Positions 1 to 11,489 of a stretch of DNA of 64,000 nucleotides are shown in pieces (the stretch's first letter is position 1; each line of letters opens with the position of its first letter). The notes beneath the pieces were generated by a model. The model was not told the origin of the DNA. It saw only the letters and a list, made by a program, of their open reading frames with translations, and searched no databases. The translations under genes were made by a program, and so were the position numbers. The stretch is from Romboutsia sp. CE17 (GTDB lineage: Bacteria; Bacillota; Clostridia; Peptostreptococcales; Peptostreptococcaceae). Where the stretch lies: assembly GCF_012317385.1 (NCBI RefSeq), contig NZ_CP051144.1:2480001-2544000 (forward strand), written 5' to 3'.

Positions 1-140
1 ATTTTATGTTGAACAATTCTTTCGAATTAAATTTTTATGTCGAAACTACTGTCTATTTCATTCTTATTTTGTCATTTCTTGTTGACTATGATATTATTCT
101 ATTTTATTTTATACCCTATGTCTATAATATAAATCTTTTT
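1..140. other. Left-edge intergenic DNA, no gene seen
   Basis: AT-rich sequence downstream of the precorrin-2 dehydrogenase stop codon. I see no coding frame. A possible rightward sigma-A-like pair, TTGACT at 82-87 and TATTTT at 105-110 with a 17-bp spacer, has no rightward gene to serve, so it is probably chance. The neighbour to the left lies outside the window. Confidence 0.4.
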
Positions 141-728
141 TTATATATATTTTTTGTTTTCCTCTATTAACTCTTCTAACGTTAAATTTACTAGTTTTTT
201 TATTAATCTTCTTCTCTCATTAATATCCTTATAATTTTTTATGATATTAGATCTAACTTCGCCTAAAATATTTATATATTCTTCATAACTATCATCATAT
301 ACTTCTTCTAATTCTGATTTTATCTTTCTAGATAAGGATGGACTCTTTCCTCCAGTGGATATTCCTATAAGTAAATCACCTCTTTTTATATATGATGGAA
401 CTATATAGTTAGACAAATCTACATTATCTACTACATTTACCAATTTATTATTCTTACTACAGTATTCTCCTATAGATTTATTAACTTCTTTATTATCAGT
501 AGCTGCAACGACTATAAAACTATCTTTAATATAATCTTCTTTATAAACATCCTTTATTAAATCTACTCCTTTTTTAATCTCATAAAACTCTTTTAAAAAT
601 GTTGGAGCTATTACTTTTACTTTCTTCCCAAAATCTAAGAAGTTTTTACACTTTCTTAGAGCAACCTCTCCTCCACCTATTATTACTATATCAAATTTTT
701 CTAATTCTAAATTTATTGGATAAAGCAT
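141..728 (-). CDS. sirC: Precorrin-2 dehydrogenase (siroheme synthase N-terminal type)
   Basis: The product (195 aa) should oxidise precorrin-2 to sirohydrochlorin with NAD, the branch point to siroheme and anaerobic cobalamin. It opens with a Rossmann strand and the dinucleotide motif IIGGGEVALRK (about residues 16-26), and has the VVAATD and ISTGGKSPSLSR segments typical of the Met8/CysG-N family. Length fits stand-alone SirC/YlnF proteins; no methyltransferase domain is attached. A GGAGATGAGG ribosome site precedes the ATG. It lies 28 bp after the XRE-cupin gene, probably in one operon. The rest of the tetrapyrrole genes start about 24 kb away, so this step is physically detached. Ferrochelatase activity cannot be told from sequence alone. 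Confidence 0.85.
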   Translation of the reverse strand: MLYPINLELEKFDIVIIGGGEVALRKCKNFLDFGKKVKVIAPTFLKEFYEIKKGVDLIKDVYKEDYIKDSFIVVAATDNKEVNKSIGEYCSKNNKLVNVVDNVDLSNYIVPSYIKRGDLLIGISTGGKSPSLSRKIKSELEEVYDDSYEEYINILGEVRSNIIKNYKDINERRRLIKKLVNLTLEELIEENKKYI

Positions 729-756
729 CTACCTCATCTCCTTCCCCACTTAGTAA

Positions 757-1311
757 TTAGAAAGATGGTGGAGTTACTGCAAATATAACTTCACAATCAT
801 TATCATTTATATTTTCCCATTTATGTTCTGAATGAGGAGGTATCTTTACGCTATCCCCACTTCTTAAATCTATCACACTATTCCCCAGATAAAGTCTAAC
901 TTCTCCTTCAACTATATAAGCAACTTCTTCTCCCTTATGACTAAATGCTTCTTTTGAAGATGATCCCTTTGAAGGTATCTTCATTAACATAAACTCTATC
1001 TCTCCTTTTGAGTTAGGAGTTAATAATTCATAAGCAAAACTATCATCTTCTGCAAACATTATTTTCTTTCTGTTTTCTTTCCTAACTACTAATTCTTCAG
1101 TTGGAACATCACTTATAAAAAAATTAAATAACGGTACTTCTAGTGCACTTGAAATTTGTTTCAATGTATTTATAGAAGGATTAGCCGTACCTTTTTCTAT
1201 TTGACTTAGTAACGATGGTGTAACACCTGTCAAATTAGCTAATTCTTTAATAGTAAGTTCATTTCTTTTTCTATATTCTGAAATATTTTTAGATATATCT
1301 ACTTCATTCAT
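757..1311 (-). CDS. XRE-family regulator with C-terminal cupin domain
   Basis: A 184-aa DNA-binding protein. Residues about 9-65 form an XRE/Cro helix-turn-helix (IKELANLTGVTPSLLSQIEKG). Residues about 110-180 form a small cupin barrel (SHKGEEVAYIVEGEVRLYLG ... PPHSEHKWEN), which in this family senses a small molecule. The ATG follows a GAGGT site by 8 bases. It is the first gene before the precorrin-2 dehydrogenase, so it may control that gene, but the ligand is unknown. A good sigma-A promoter and repeated motifs lie upstream, suggesting autoregulation. Similar proteins regulate polyamine, amino-acid or sulfur genes, and I cannot choose among them. Confidence 0.85.
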   Translation of the reverse strand: MNEVDISKNISEYRKRNELTIKELANLTGVTPSLLSQIEKGTANPSINTLKQISSALEVPLFNFFISDVPTEELVVRKENRKKIMFAEDDSFAYELLTPNSKGEIEFMLMKIPSKGSSSKEAFSHKGEEVAYIVEGEVRLYLGNSVIDLRSGDSVKIPPHSEHKWENINDNDCEVIFAVTPPSF

Positions 1312-1346
1312 TTTATAAATTACCTCATTAATATTTATTTTACTTA

Positions 1347-1375
1347 ATTATATCAATATAGATTATGCTACGCAA
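1347..1375 (-). promoter_or_regulatory. Promoter of the XRE-cupin gene
   Basis: Leftward reading gives -35 TTGCGT (1370-1375), a 17-bp spacer and a perfect -10 TATAAT (1347-1352), about 36 bp before the start codon. No other strong promoter is seen before this gene. Confidence 0.65.
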
Positions 1376-1387
1376 TTTCATTAAATT

Positions 1388-1419
1388 GTAGTTAATTTAT
1401 TTTATAGTAGTTAATTTAT
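1388..1419. repeat. Two 13-bp direct repeats upstream of the XRE promoter
   Basis: GTAGTTAATTTAT occurs at 1388-1400 and again at 1407-1419, 19 bp apart, just upstream of the -35 element. An 11-bp inverted pair (ATATCAATATA at 1350-1360 and its complement at 1417-1427) brackets the region. These are candidate operator sites for the XRE-cupin protein; that role is inferred. Confidence 0.45.
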
Positions 1420-1443
1420 ATTGATATTGCATTTGAAAATATT

Positions 1444-1490
1444 ATTCTTAATTAAGGTTATTAAATATATTAATAACCTTAATTAAGAAT
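1444..1490. repeat. Perfect 21-bp inverted repeat, 5-nt loop
   Basis: Arms 1444-1464 and 1470-1490 are exact complements (left arm begins ATTCTTAATTAAGG) around the loop ATATA. It has almost no GC and no long T-run, so it is a poor intrinsic terminator. It could be an operator or a transcript-stabilising hairpin between lacG and the XRE gene. Confidence 0.6.
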
Positions 1491-1534
1491 ATAAAAATAC
1501 TCATAAGATAAGAACCTTATTCTTTTCTTATGAG
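1491..1534 (-). terminator. Intrinsic terminator after lacG
   Basis: The stem CTCATAAGA (1500-1508) pairs with TCTTATGAG (1526-1534) and has inner pairing. On the minus strand it is followed by TATTTTTAT. It lies about 20 bp after the lacG stop and ends the lacFEG transcript. Confidence 0.75.
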
Positions 1535-1553
1535 CATTTTATTTTGTTCTAAA

Positions 1554-4645
<3,092 letters not shown>

Positions 4646-4721
4646 AATTTTAATCCCCCACTGAATATATATATTGAAAACTTTTATATAAACATAATCG
4701 TATTATTATGTAATAATGAAA

Positions 4722-5045
4722 TTATCTGTATATATCTAATAAGTTCCCTATAATATCTTGTAATAATAATGTGGTCATTAAATGATCCTGAGCATGTACT
4801 GTTAAAAATCCTACATCTATATTTTCCCCTCTAGCTTCTGCAACAATCATTTTTGTTTGAGCATTATGCGCATCTGTCAAACATTGCTTAGCTTCAGATA
4901 TAAGCACTTCACATTGTTCCATATTTTTATTTTTAGCCTGTTTAACAGCTTCAAGTAATTTAGATCTTGCATCACCTGAATATGCTATTATTTCAAAAGC
5001 TATCATACTTAATTCTTCTTTTGTTACTTCTGTTGATTCTGACAT
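4722..5045 (-). CDS. lacF: Lactose PTS EIIA component
   Basis: A soluble 107-aa trimer-forming phosphocarrier. The active-site histidine is His84 in VHAQDHLM, with Asp87 as the usual metal-holding residue. All-helical pattern and length match LacF/CelC EIIA proteins. It passes phosphate from HPr to the EIIB domain of LacE. It is the first gene of the leftward lac transcript, with ribosome site AAAGGGGG and the promoter and operator repeats directly upstream. Confidence 0.92.
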   Translation of the reverse strand: MSESTEVTKEELSMIAFEIIAYSGDARSKLLEAVKQAKNKNMEQCEVLISEAKQCLTDAHNAQTKMIVAEARGENIDVGFLTVHAQDHLMTTLLLQDIIGNLLDIYR

Positions 5046-5074
5046 ATAATTTCCCCCTTTAAAAATATTTTCAA

Positions 5075-5113
5075 TTTAGTTTGTTTTAGTTTGTTTTAGT
5101 TTATTTTAGTTTG
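5075..5113. repeat. Four 10-bp-phased TTTAGTTTG operator-like repeats
   Basis: The unit TTTTAGTTTG repeats about four times with exact 10-bp spacing (TTTAGT ends at 5080, 5090, 5100 and 5110), so all copies face one side of the helix. The array lies between the lacF -10 box and its start codon, where a bound repressor would block transcription. LacR, a DeoR-family protein encoded next door, is the obvious candidate. Related AAAACAAAAACAAAA sequence lies at 5223-5237 before lacR. Confidence 0.6.
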
Positions 5114-5122
5114 ATTAATATT

Positions 5123-5151
5123 ATATTATTATTTTCTCTAATCCTTGTCAA
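5123..5151 (-). promoter_or_regulatory. lacF-lacE-lacG promoter
   Basis: Leftward reading gives a perfect -35 TTGACA (5146-5151), a 17-bp spacer and -10 TAATAT (5123-5128). The phased repeats lie just downstream. Confidence 0.75.
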
Positions 5152-5160
5152 CGATTTCCT
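5146..5160 (-). promoter_or_regulatory. Candidate CcpA cre site over the lacF -35 box
   Basis: AGGAAATCGTTGACA on the minus strand matches the cre pattern WTGNAANCGNWNNCW at all fixed positions but one (G for T at position 2). It overlaps the -35 hexamer, a position that would allow glucose repression of lactose genes. This is a motif match only. Confidence 0.4.
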
Positions 5161-5185
5161 GGATAATTTTACACTTTTTCATTAC

Positions 5186-5214
5186 TTGACTTTTTAATTT
5201 TTAAATGCTATCGT
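5186..5214 (+). promoter_or_regulatory. Candidate lacR-lacA-lacB-gatY promoter
   Basis: TTGACT (5186-5191), a 17-bp spacer, then TATCGT (5209-5214). The -10 is weak. An A-rich stretch with AACAAA-like repeats follows immediately and could bind LacR. Confidence 0.45.
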
Positions 5215-5284
5215 TATTTTATAAAACAAAAACAAAAAAAATAGAACATTTTTTAACATTTGTTTTTAAGAAAGGATGCTTTTA

Positions 5285-6037
5285 ATGCTTAAAGAAGAAA
5301 GACACTCGATTATTATAGATTTATTAAATGCAAAAGGAATTGTCAAAGTTAAAGATATAGCTGAAGCTATTAATGTAACTGAAATGACAGTTAGAAGAGA
5401 TTTACAGGATTTAGACAACAAAGGAGTACTAAAAAGAATTCGAGGTGGTGCTCAACTAAATAATATAACAATTGAAAAAGAGTTAAGTCATGTTGAGAAA
5501 CAAAGTATTAATATAGAACTTAAAAGAAGTATAGCTAAAAATATAGCTAAAAATATCTCGGATGGAGATTCAATTTTCTTAGGGCCTGGTACTACAATAG
5601 AATTAGTATATGAATATATGACTGCGAGCTACCTAAAAGTCGTAACTAATTCTATATATGTATTTAATAAGTTTGTTGATGACCCTCGTTATGAGCTTAT
5701 TTTAATTGGAGGTAGCTACCGTAGTAGAACAGGAGCTTTTGTTGGCAGTATAGCCAATGATACATTATCAAGGATGAATATAAATAAAGCCTTCATTGGT
5801 GTTAATGGTATTTATGATAATGTTATATCAAATTCTAACGAAGATGAAGGTATGATACAAGCTACTATACTAGATCGTGCTACAGAAAAATATATTGTCG
5901 CAGATTCATCTAAACTAAACAAACACGATTTTTATCAATTTTATAAGTTAGAAAATGTAACTGCAATTATAACTGATGAACATATAAGCTCTGAGAACAT
6001 TGAAAAGTATTCTAAGTATACCAAATTATACTTCTAA
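5285..6037 (+). CDS. lacR: DeoR-family lactose operon regulator
   Basis: An N-terminal DeoR helix-turn-helix (VKVKDIAEAINVTEMTVRRD, about residues 20-40) is followed by a DeoRC sugar-phosphate-sensing domain with FLGPGTT and IGGSYR. Members repress sugar genes until a phosphorylated intermediate binds; tagatose-6-phosphate is the usual LacR inducer, inferred here from context. The ATG at 5276 touches the AAAGGA site, so I use the ATG at 5285, which has 9-bp spacing and gives the typical MLKEERH start (250 aa). It is divergent from lacF and first in lacR-lacA-lacB-gatY. Confidence 0.87.
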   Translation: MLKEERHSIIIDLLNAKGIVKVKDIAEAINVTEMTVRRDLQDLDNKGVLKRIRGGAQLNNITIEKELSHVEKQSINIELKRSIAKNIAKNISDGDSIFLGPGTTIELVYEYMTASYLKVVTNSIYVFNKFVDDPRYELILIGGSYRSRTGAFVGSIANDTLSRMNINKAFIGVNGIYDNVISNSNEDEGMIQATILDRATEKYIVADSSKLNKHDFYQFYKLENVTAIITDEHISSENIEKYSKYTKLYF

Positions 6038-6075
6038 TAAATTAGAAAATAAAACTTAAGGGGTGTAGATTTTTT

Positions 6076-6504
6076 ATGAAGATTTTAATTGGTTCTGATT
6101 TTAAAAGTTCTAACTTTAAAAATGCCATAAAGGAGCATTTATTATCTAAAGGTTTTGAAGTAGTAGATAAAACTGAAGAAAAAAATTTTGATTTTTTTGA
6201 AGCTTCAACATTAGTTGCAACTTCTATGCTTAACAACGAAGGTGAAAAAGCTATAGTTATAGATGAATATGGTACAGGTTCATTTAATGTATGTGTAAAA
6301 CATAAAGGTATTATTTGTGCACAAGTTGCTGATGAGCACTCTGCAAAGATGACTAGAGATCATAATAATACTTCTATTATAACTATTGGATCTAATGTAA
6401 CAAGTTTAGAAGTTGCTAAAAGTATTTGTGAAAAGTTTATACTATCTGATTACTCTGGTGGTAGACATCAAATAAGAGTAGATATGTTAAATAAAATGGC
6501 TTAA
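6076..6504 (+). CDS. lacA: Galactose-6-phosphate isomerase subunit LacA
   Basis: The product (142 aa) is one of two RpiB-fold subunits that together convert galactose-6-phosphate to tagatose-6-phosphate. The sequence begins MKILIGSD and contains DEYGTGSFNVCVKHKG where RpiB and LacB carry the catalytic-Cys CGTG loop. This altered loop and the short length are typical of LacA. It lies 38 bp after lacR and 14 bp before lacB. Confidence 0.9.
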   Translation: MKILIGSDFKSSNFKNAIKEHLLSKGFEVVDKTEEKNFDFFEASTLVATSMLNNEGEKAIVIDEYGTGSFNVCVKHKGIICAQVADEHSAKMTRDHNNTSIITIGSNVTSLEVAKSICEKFILSDYSGGRHQIRVDMLNKMA

Positions 6505-6518
6505 GGAGGAATTTTTAA

Positions 6519-7034
6519 ATGATTATATCAGTTGGTTGTGATCATATTGTTACAGATATAAAAGATAAGATAGTTAATTATTTAGTTTCAAAAGGACATA
6601 AGGTTATAGATAATGGAACATATGACCATACAAGAACTCATTATCCTATCTATGGTAAATTGACAGCAGAAAAAGTAGTTAATGGTGAAGCTGACTTAGG
6701 AATTGTTATATGTGGTACAGGAGTTGGCATAACAAATGCAGCTTCAAAAATTAAAGGTGCTAGAGTTGCTCTTGTAAGAGATGTAGAAACAGCAAGATAT
6801 TCTAGAGAACAATTAGGAATAAATGTTTTAGGATTAGGTGGAAGAATTACAGGTCTTGGTCTTATAGAAAACATAATAGATGTGTTTCTTGGTACAGAAT
6901 TCAATCCTACTGAAGAGAATAAAAGTCTTATAGCTAAAATAGATAATATGATTGAAAAAGATTATGCAAATGGTGATATTCATTTTTTTGATGAATTCAA
7001 TGAAAAGTGGGATAGAGGAGAATATCACGATTAA
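6519..7034 (+). CDS. lacB: Galactose-6-phosphate isomerase subunit LacB
   Basis: This RpiB-like subunit (171 aa) keeps the catalytic loop [14 protein letters not shown] and the start MIISVGCDH of the family. With LacA it should isomerise galactose-6-phosphate to tagatose-6-phosphate. An AAGGAGG ribosome site precedes the ATG. Length matches LacB (about 171 aa) rather than ribose-5-phosphate isomerase B (about 150 aa). Confidence 0.92.
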   Translation: MIISVGCDHIVTDIKDKIVNYLVSKGHKVIDNGTYDHTRTHYPIYGKLTAEKVVNGEADLGIVICGTGVGITNAASKIKGARVALVRDVETARYSREQLGINVLGLGGRITGLGLIENIIDVFLGTEFNPTEENKSLIAKIDNMIEKDYANGDIHFFDEFNEKWDRGEYHD

Positions 7035-7040
7035 TCTTAA

Positions 7041-7907
<867 letters not shown>

Positions 7908-7934
7908 TAAATATTTAGATATAGTTTCCTTAAT

Positions 7935-7970
7935 AAAAAAATACTAGAATTTAAAATTCTAGTATTTTTT
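7935..7970. terminator. Bidirectional terminator between gatY and the MATE gene
   Basis: A near-perfect hairpin, AATACTAGAATT pairing with AATTCTAGTATT, flanked by A7 and T6 runs. It serves gatY on the plus strand and the MATE gene on the minus strand. Confidence 0.85.
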
Positions 7971-7973
7971 ATA

Positions 7974-9365
7974 TTATATAACCTCTATGGATTTTACATC
8001 TTTAATGATTTCATCTGTTTCAGTTTTAAAGTTCTTTCTAAGCTCTCTAACTAAAACTATACCCGTGATAACTGCTGATACAGTATCTGCAGTAGGTTGA
8101 GCAAACCAAACTCCATTTAATCCAAAGAAGTTAGGTAATATAAGTACCATAGGTATTAGTATTATAACCTGTCTTAATAACCCTAACACCATAGCCATTT
8201 TTGCTTTTCCTATTGATTGTATAAAGTTACTTCCTACTATTGATATACCTACTATTGGCATTGCAAGAGCATATTTTCTAAGTCCAATTATAGTTATATT
8301 CATAAGTTCTGGATCTTTATTAAACATTACAACTAAAGCTTGTGGTGCAAGTTGTATAACTAAAGAACCTAGTAAAAATACTATACTTGCTGATATTAAA
8401 CTTATTTTTAGAGCTTTCTTAGCTCTATCATATTTTTTAGCTCCATAGTTAAATCCTACTATAGGTTGCATACCTTGCACAAAACCAAAGGCTGGCATTA
8501 CAAATATCATACTTATTGAACTAATTGTTGCCATTGCACCTATTGATAAGTCTCCACCATATGTTTTTAGTGAAGTATTGAATATAAGCTGAACTACACT
8601 GTTTGTTAATTGCATTGCAAATGGAGCACAACCTATAGCAAATATAGCTCCTATGATTGATTTGTTTAACTTTAAGTTTTTCTTTTTAAGACTTAAGTTA
8701 GATTTTCCTCTTAAATAATATAATAAACCTATCATTGAAGAAGTGATTTGAGATATTACAGTAGCAAATGCTGCTCCTTTTATTCCCATATTAAATTTAA
8801 ATATAAATAATGCATCTAATACTATATTCATAGCACAACCTATAATCATTATAGTAGCTGATAGTCTCGGATTACCATCTCCTCTTATCAAGTTACTAAA
8901 CATCATCGACATTATACTAAATGTTGCTCCAACTAGTATGAAGCTCATATACGCTTCGGCATAAGAAATGGTACTGTCACTTGCTCCAAATAGTATAAGC
9001 ATTTTATCTAAAAATACTGTTCCAAGTATAGTTAAGGTAGCCCCTATTATTGCTGCTAAACTTATTGCATTCCCTATAATACGCTCAGCTTCATTCCTTT
9101 TACCTTGACCTAATTTTATAGATATATTTGTAGTTGAACCCACACCTACAAGTGTTCCAAAGGCAGTTATTACTGACATTACCGGCATTGCTACTCCAAG
9201 ACCTGTTATTGCCATAGGTCCAACACCTGGCATATTACCTATAAATATTCTATCTACTACATTATAAAGTGCATTTACCATCATACCTATAATTGCCGGT
9301 ACTGAGTATTTTAATAAAAGTTTTCCAATTGACTCTGTACCTAGTACATTTTGATTATTATCCAT
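7974..9365 (-). CDS. MATE-family multidrug efflux transporter
   Basis: A 463-aa inner-membrane exporter with about twelve hydrophobic segments in two related halves. Family signatures include VPAIIGMMVNALYNVVDRIFIG near the start, NLIRGDGNPRLSATIMIIG at mid-protein, and GFNYGAKKYDRAKKAL in the second half. It resembles the MepA/NorM-like branch and probably uses an ion gradient to expel cationic drugs or dyes; the real substrate is unknown. It lies 11 bp after a marR gene in the same direction, so it is probably the pump that MarR controls. AGGAGGAG precedes the ATG. Confidence 0.88.
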   Translation of the reverse strand: MDNNQNVLGTESIGKLLLKYSVPAIIGMMVNALYNVVDRIFIGNMPGVGPMAITGLGVAMPVMSVITAFGTLVGVGSTTNISIKLGQGKRNEAERIIGNAISLAAIIGATLTILGTVFLDKMLILFGASDSTISYAEAYMSFILVGATFSIMSMMFSNLIRGDGNPRLSATIMIIGCAMNIVLDALFIFKFNMGIKGAAFATVISQITSSMIGLLYYLRGKSNLSLKKKNLKLNKSIIGAIFAIGCAPFAMQLTNSVVQLIFNTSLKTYGGDLSIGAMATISSISMIFVMPAFGFVQGMQPIVGFNYGAKKYDRAKKALKISLISASIVFLLGSLVIQLAPQALVVMFNKDPELMNITIIGLRKYALAMPIVGISIVGSNFIQSIGKAKMAMVLGLLRQVIILIPMVLILPNFFGLNGVWFAQPTADTVSAVITGIVLVRELRKNFKTETDEIIKDVKSIEVI

Positions 9366-9376
9366 AAATCTCCTCC

Positions 9377-9814
9377 TTATATATTTATATTTTTACCTAC
9401 TTTTTCAAGTAAATTTCTCAAAGTTTCCTCTTCTTCTTCAGTTAAATTCTCACTTATCATTTTGTTCCATTCATCAAAAGCATTTAAAATATTAACCTCA
9501 ACTTCTCTAGATTTTTCAGTTAAGTAAATTCTATTACATCTTTTGTCACTACTATCTTTTACTCTAGTTACAAGATCTTTCTCTTCTAGCTTTTTTATTA
9601 CTCTAGCAGTTGTTCCCTTATCTACCTTTAACCTCTCTGATAGTTCTTCTTGATTTTTACCATCTTGAATATATAAATCCATAAGGTACATAAATTGACC
9701 TGAGTTAATATCATACTTAGATACTTCTCTATTTATAAAAATTCTTGATTTTCTATATAATTGAGAAATATATTTAGCAATATATCTATTGTTATTACTT
9801 TTTTCTTTAGACAT
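9377..9814 (-). CDS. MarR-family repressor
   Basis: A winged-helix dimer (145 aa) with the core QEELSERLKVDKGTTARVIKKLEEKDLVTR and the wing DKRCNRIYLT. An upstream in-frame ATG at 9847 lacks a ribosome site. AAAGGTGG is correctly spaced for the ATG at 9814, giving the start MSKEKSNNN. It precedes the MATE pump by 11 bp. Two identical TAGTTG-N6-CAACTA palindromes cover its promoter and leader, which strongly suggests it represses its own operon until a drug-like ligand binds. Confidence 0.88.
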   Translation of the reverse strand: MSKEKSNNNRYIAKYISQLYRKSRIFINREVSKYDINSGQFMYLMDLYIQDGKNQEELSERLKVDKGTTARVIKKLEEKDLVTRVKDSSDKRCNRIYLTEKSREVEVNILNAFDEWNKMISENLTEEEEETLRNLLEKVGKNINI

Positions 9815-9832
9815 ATTCATACCACCTTTTAT

Positions 9833-9850
9833 TAGTTGTTCATTCAACTA
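9833..9850. promoter_or_regulatory. MarR operator box 2 (TAGTTG-N6-CAACTA)
   Basis: TAGTTG (9833-9838) and CAACTA (9845-9850) form a palindrome in the transcribed leader, overlapping the upstream in-frame ATG. It has the same half-sites and spacer length as the box 36 bp away. Confidence 0.6.
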
Positions 9851-9854
9851 TCTT

Positions 9855-9883
9855 AGTATATCTTATAATAGTTGTATGAACAA
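9855..9883 (-). promoter_or_regulatory. marR-MATE promoter
   Basis: Leftward -35 TTGTTC (9878-9883), a 17-bp spacer and -10 TATACT (9855-9860). The large palindrome 9858-9897 covers the spacer and -35, so repressor binding would exclude polymerase. Confidence 0.65.
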
Positions 9884-9897
9884 CTATTATAAGATAT
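9858..9897. promoter_or_regulatory. MarR operator box 1, perfect 18-bp inverted repeat
   Basis: Arms 9858-9875 and 9880-9897 are exact complements around ATGA. The core is TAGTTG-N6-CAACTA at 9869-9886, identical in design to the box at 9833-9850, with centres 36 bp apart. Confidence 0.7.
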
Positions 9898-9965
9898 TTA
9901 TTTATGTGACTTATCAATTTTTAACATCTATTACACTTAGTAGCTCACTTAAATTTTTAATAACA

Positions 9966-10027
9966 AAGTCTGCTAACTTTACTTAAGATGGCCTTAAGAC
10001 AAAGTAGCAGACTTTTGGTTTTTTATT
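9966..10027. terminator. Strong terminator hairpin near the second MATE gene
   Basis: AGTCTGCTAACTTT (from 9967) pairs with AAAGTAGCAGACT (to 10014) around an inner TAAG/CTTA stem. TTTTGGTTTTTTATTTT follows on the plus strand. It separates the second MATE gene from the marR operator region and can act in either direction. Confidence 0.65.
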
Positions 10028-11365
10028 TTAATAATTCATTATTTCCCCATTATTTTGAACTTTTGGTTTTAATTTGCTTAAAAATATTGTTGCAGTTATT
10101 GTTGTTATAATCTCGGCAAATGTAAATGATAGCCATACACCATTCATTCCTAAAAAGGCTGTTAGAAGAAGTAAAATAGGTATAATAGCTATGCATCCAC
10201 GCATTATAGAAACAACAAAGGCACTTTTCATTCTTGTTGTCGCACTTAAAAAGGCTGCTATAATAATATTAGGCCCAGCAAAGAAGAATCCGGTAAAGTA
10301 TATTCGTAATCCATTTATAGCAATAGGAATTAACTCCACATTATTTTCGCTGTTAAAAATAGCAATAATATTATATGATAAAAGGAAAGTCAATATGTAT
10401 ATAATAGTTGCAATACATAAAGATAATGTAATAGCATATTTTAATACTTGCTTCATCAATATACTATCATTTTTTCCATATCCCTCGCTTATTAGTGGCT
10501 GTATTCCCTGTGAAATTCCTGTAAATATTGAAACTACTACAAGTGCTACATTTGCAACTATTCCATATGCAGCTACTCCTACAACTCCTGTAATATCCAA
10601 TATTACAAGATTAAATATAATAAGAACAATCCCTGATGAAATTTCCGTAATAAATGCTGACAAGCCAAGTCCTAAAATATTTATTATGATTTTTATATTT
10701 ATCTTGCATTTTATAAGTTTAAAGTTATTTTTTTGTTTTATAAAATGTGAAGATAAAATACAAAGACTTATAATTGGTGCAAGTCCTGTAGCAAAGGCTG
10801 CCCCAAACATTCCCATTGAAAACGGAAAAATAAATATATAGTCAAGAACAATATTTGAAAAACTTCCTATAAGCATTGCTACCATAGATAATCTTGGATT
10901 TCCATCATTTCGTATAAATGCAAGCATTATATTGTTTAGTATAAAAAATGGTGAAAAACAAAGTATTGTTGTCAAGTAAGTACTTGACATTGTTAATGTA
11001 GCACCCTCTGCTCCAAGTAGCTTTGCTATTGTTGTAGATAAAAATATACCCACAATAGACATAATAATTCCTATAACTATTCCTACAATAACAGTGTTGG
11101 AAAAAATTGAGTTAGCCTTTTCATCTTCATTTTGTGACTTTAAAATACTATATTTTGTTGCTCCTCCAATACCAATCATCAAACCTAAACCATTAATAAT
11201 GCAATAAATTGGAATAGAAAAGTTCAATGCAGCTAGTCCATTTGATCCAAGAGCATTGGAAACAAAAAAAGTATCTGCAAGGATATAACAAGATAGTCCT
11301 ATCATTCCTATAACATTAAGGCTCACATATTTAAAGAAATTTTTTAGTACATAATGTTTATTCAC
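10028..11365 (-). CDS. MATE-family efflux transporter, second copy
   Basis: A 445-aa polytopic membrane protein with MATE signatures IGLSCYILADTFFVSNALG near the start, AFIRNDGNPRLSMVAMLIG at mid-protein and GISQGIQPLISEGYG. It is clearly distinct from the other MATE protein in the window, so it is not a recent duplicate. The start is GTG at 11365, six bases after GGAGG. It is preceded by a strong promoter, an upstream hairpin and a terminator directly before the ribosome site, implying conditional read-through. The substrate is unknown. No regulator gene is adjacent. Confidence 0.87.
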   Translation of the reverse strand: MNKHYVLKNFFKYVSLNVIGMIGLSCYILADTFFVSNALGSNGLAALNFSIPIYCIINGLGLMIGIGGATKYSILKSQNEDEKANSIFSNTVIVGIVIGIIMSIVGIFLSTTIAKLLGAEGATLTMSSTYLTTILCFSPFFILNNIMLAFIRNDGNPRLSMVAMLIGSFSNIVLDYIFIFPFSMGMFGAAFATGLAPIISLCILSSHFIKQKNNFKLIKCKINIKIIINILGLGLSAFITEISSGIVLIIFNLVILDITGVVGVAAYGIVANVALVVVSIFTGISQGIQPLISEGYGKNDSILMKQVLKYAITLSLCIATIIYILTFLLSYNIIAIFNSENNVELIPIAINGLRIYFTGFFFAGPNIIIAAFLSATTRMKSAFVVSIMRGCIAIIPILLLLTAFLGMNGVWLSFTFAEIITTITATIFLSKLKPKVQNNGEIMNY

Positions 11366-11379
11366 ATAAAACCTCCTAT

Positions 11380-11431
11380 AAAAAAAGCTCAGACAACATC
11401 CCTTCTAAGACCTAATGGAATGTGTTTGAGC
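11380..11431 (-). terminator. Attenuator terminator in the leader of the second MATE gene
   Basis: On the minus strand GCTCAAACACATTCC pairs with GGGATGTTGTCTGAGC and is followed at once by T7, only 9 bases before the GGAGG of the MATE gene. A terminator inside the leader, after the promoter, means basal transcription stops before the gene. Confidence 0.7.
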
Positions 11432-11439
11432 ACTTTAAT

Positions 11440-11466
11440 TTGTTTTACCCGGTAGCAAAACAAAAG
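11440..11466 (-). promoter_or_regulatory. Upstream leader hairpin of the MATE attenuator
   Basis: TTTGTTTT and AAAACAAA pair around a GC-containing loop (GCTACCGGGT). It is the first structure in the roughly 118-nt leader, ahead of the terminator. It may be part of a sensing element; I do not recognise a known riboswitch class. Confidence 0.4.
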
Positions 11467-11489
11467 TATTTTATTATTTAATTATTTAA

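Noticed and set aside
82-110. Rightward promoter TTGACT-17-TATTTT near the left edge
   Set aside because: It would read into the antisense strand of sirC with no rightward gene; likely chance in AT-rich DNA.
10074-10841. 255-codon rightward open frame opposite the second MATE gene
   Set aside because: It is antisense to clear MATE coding sequence, has no ribosome site and no recognisable domains; long shadow frames are common opposite AT-rich membrane-protein genes.
11360-11405. Leader peptide frame ATGTTGTCTGAG... before the second MATE gene
   Set aside because: The ATG lies inside the terminator stem and the frame crosses the gene's own ribosome site; no independent ribosome site is present.
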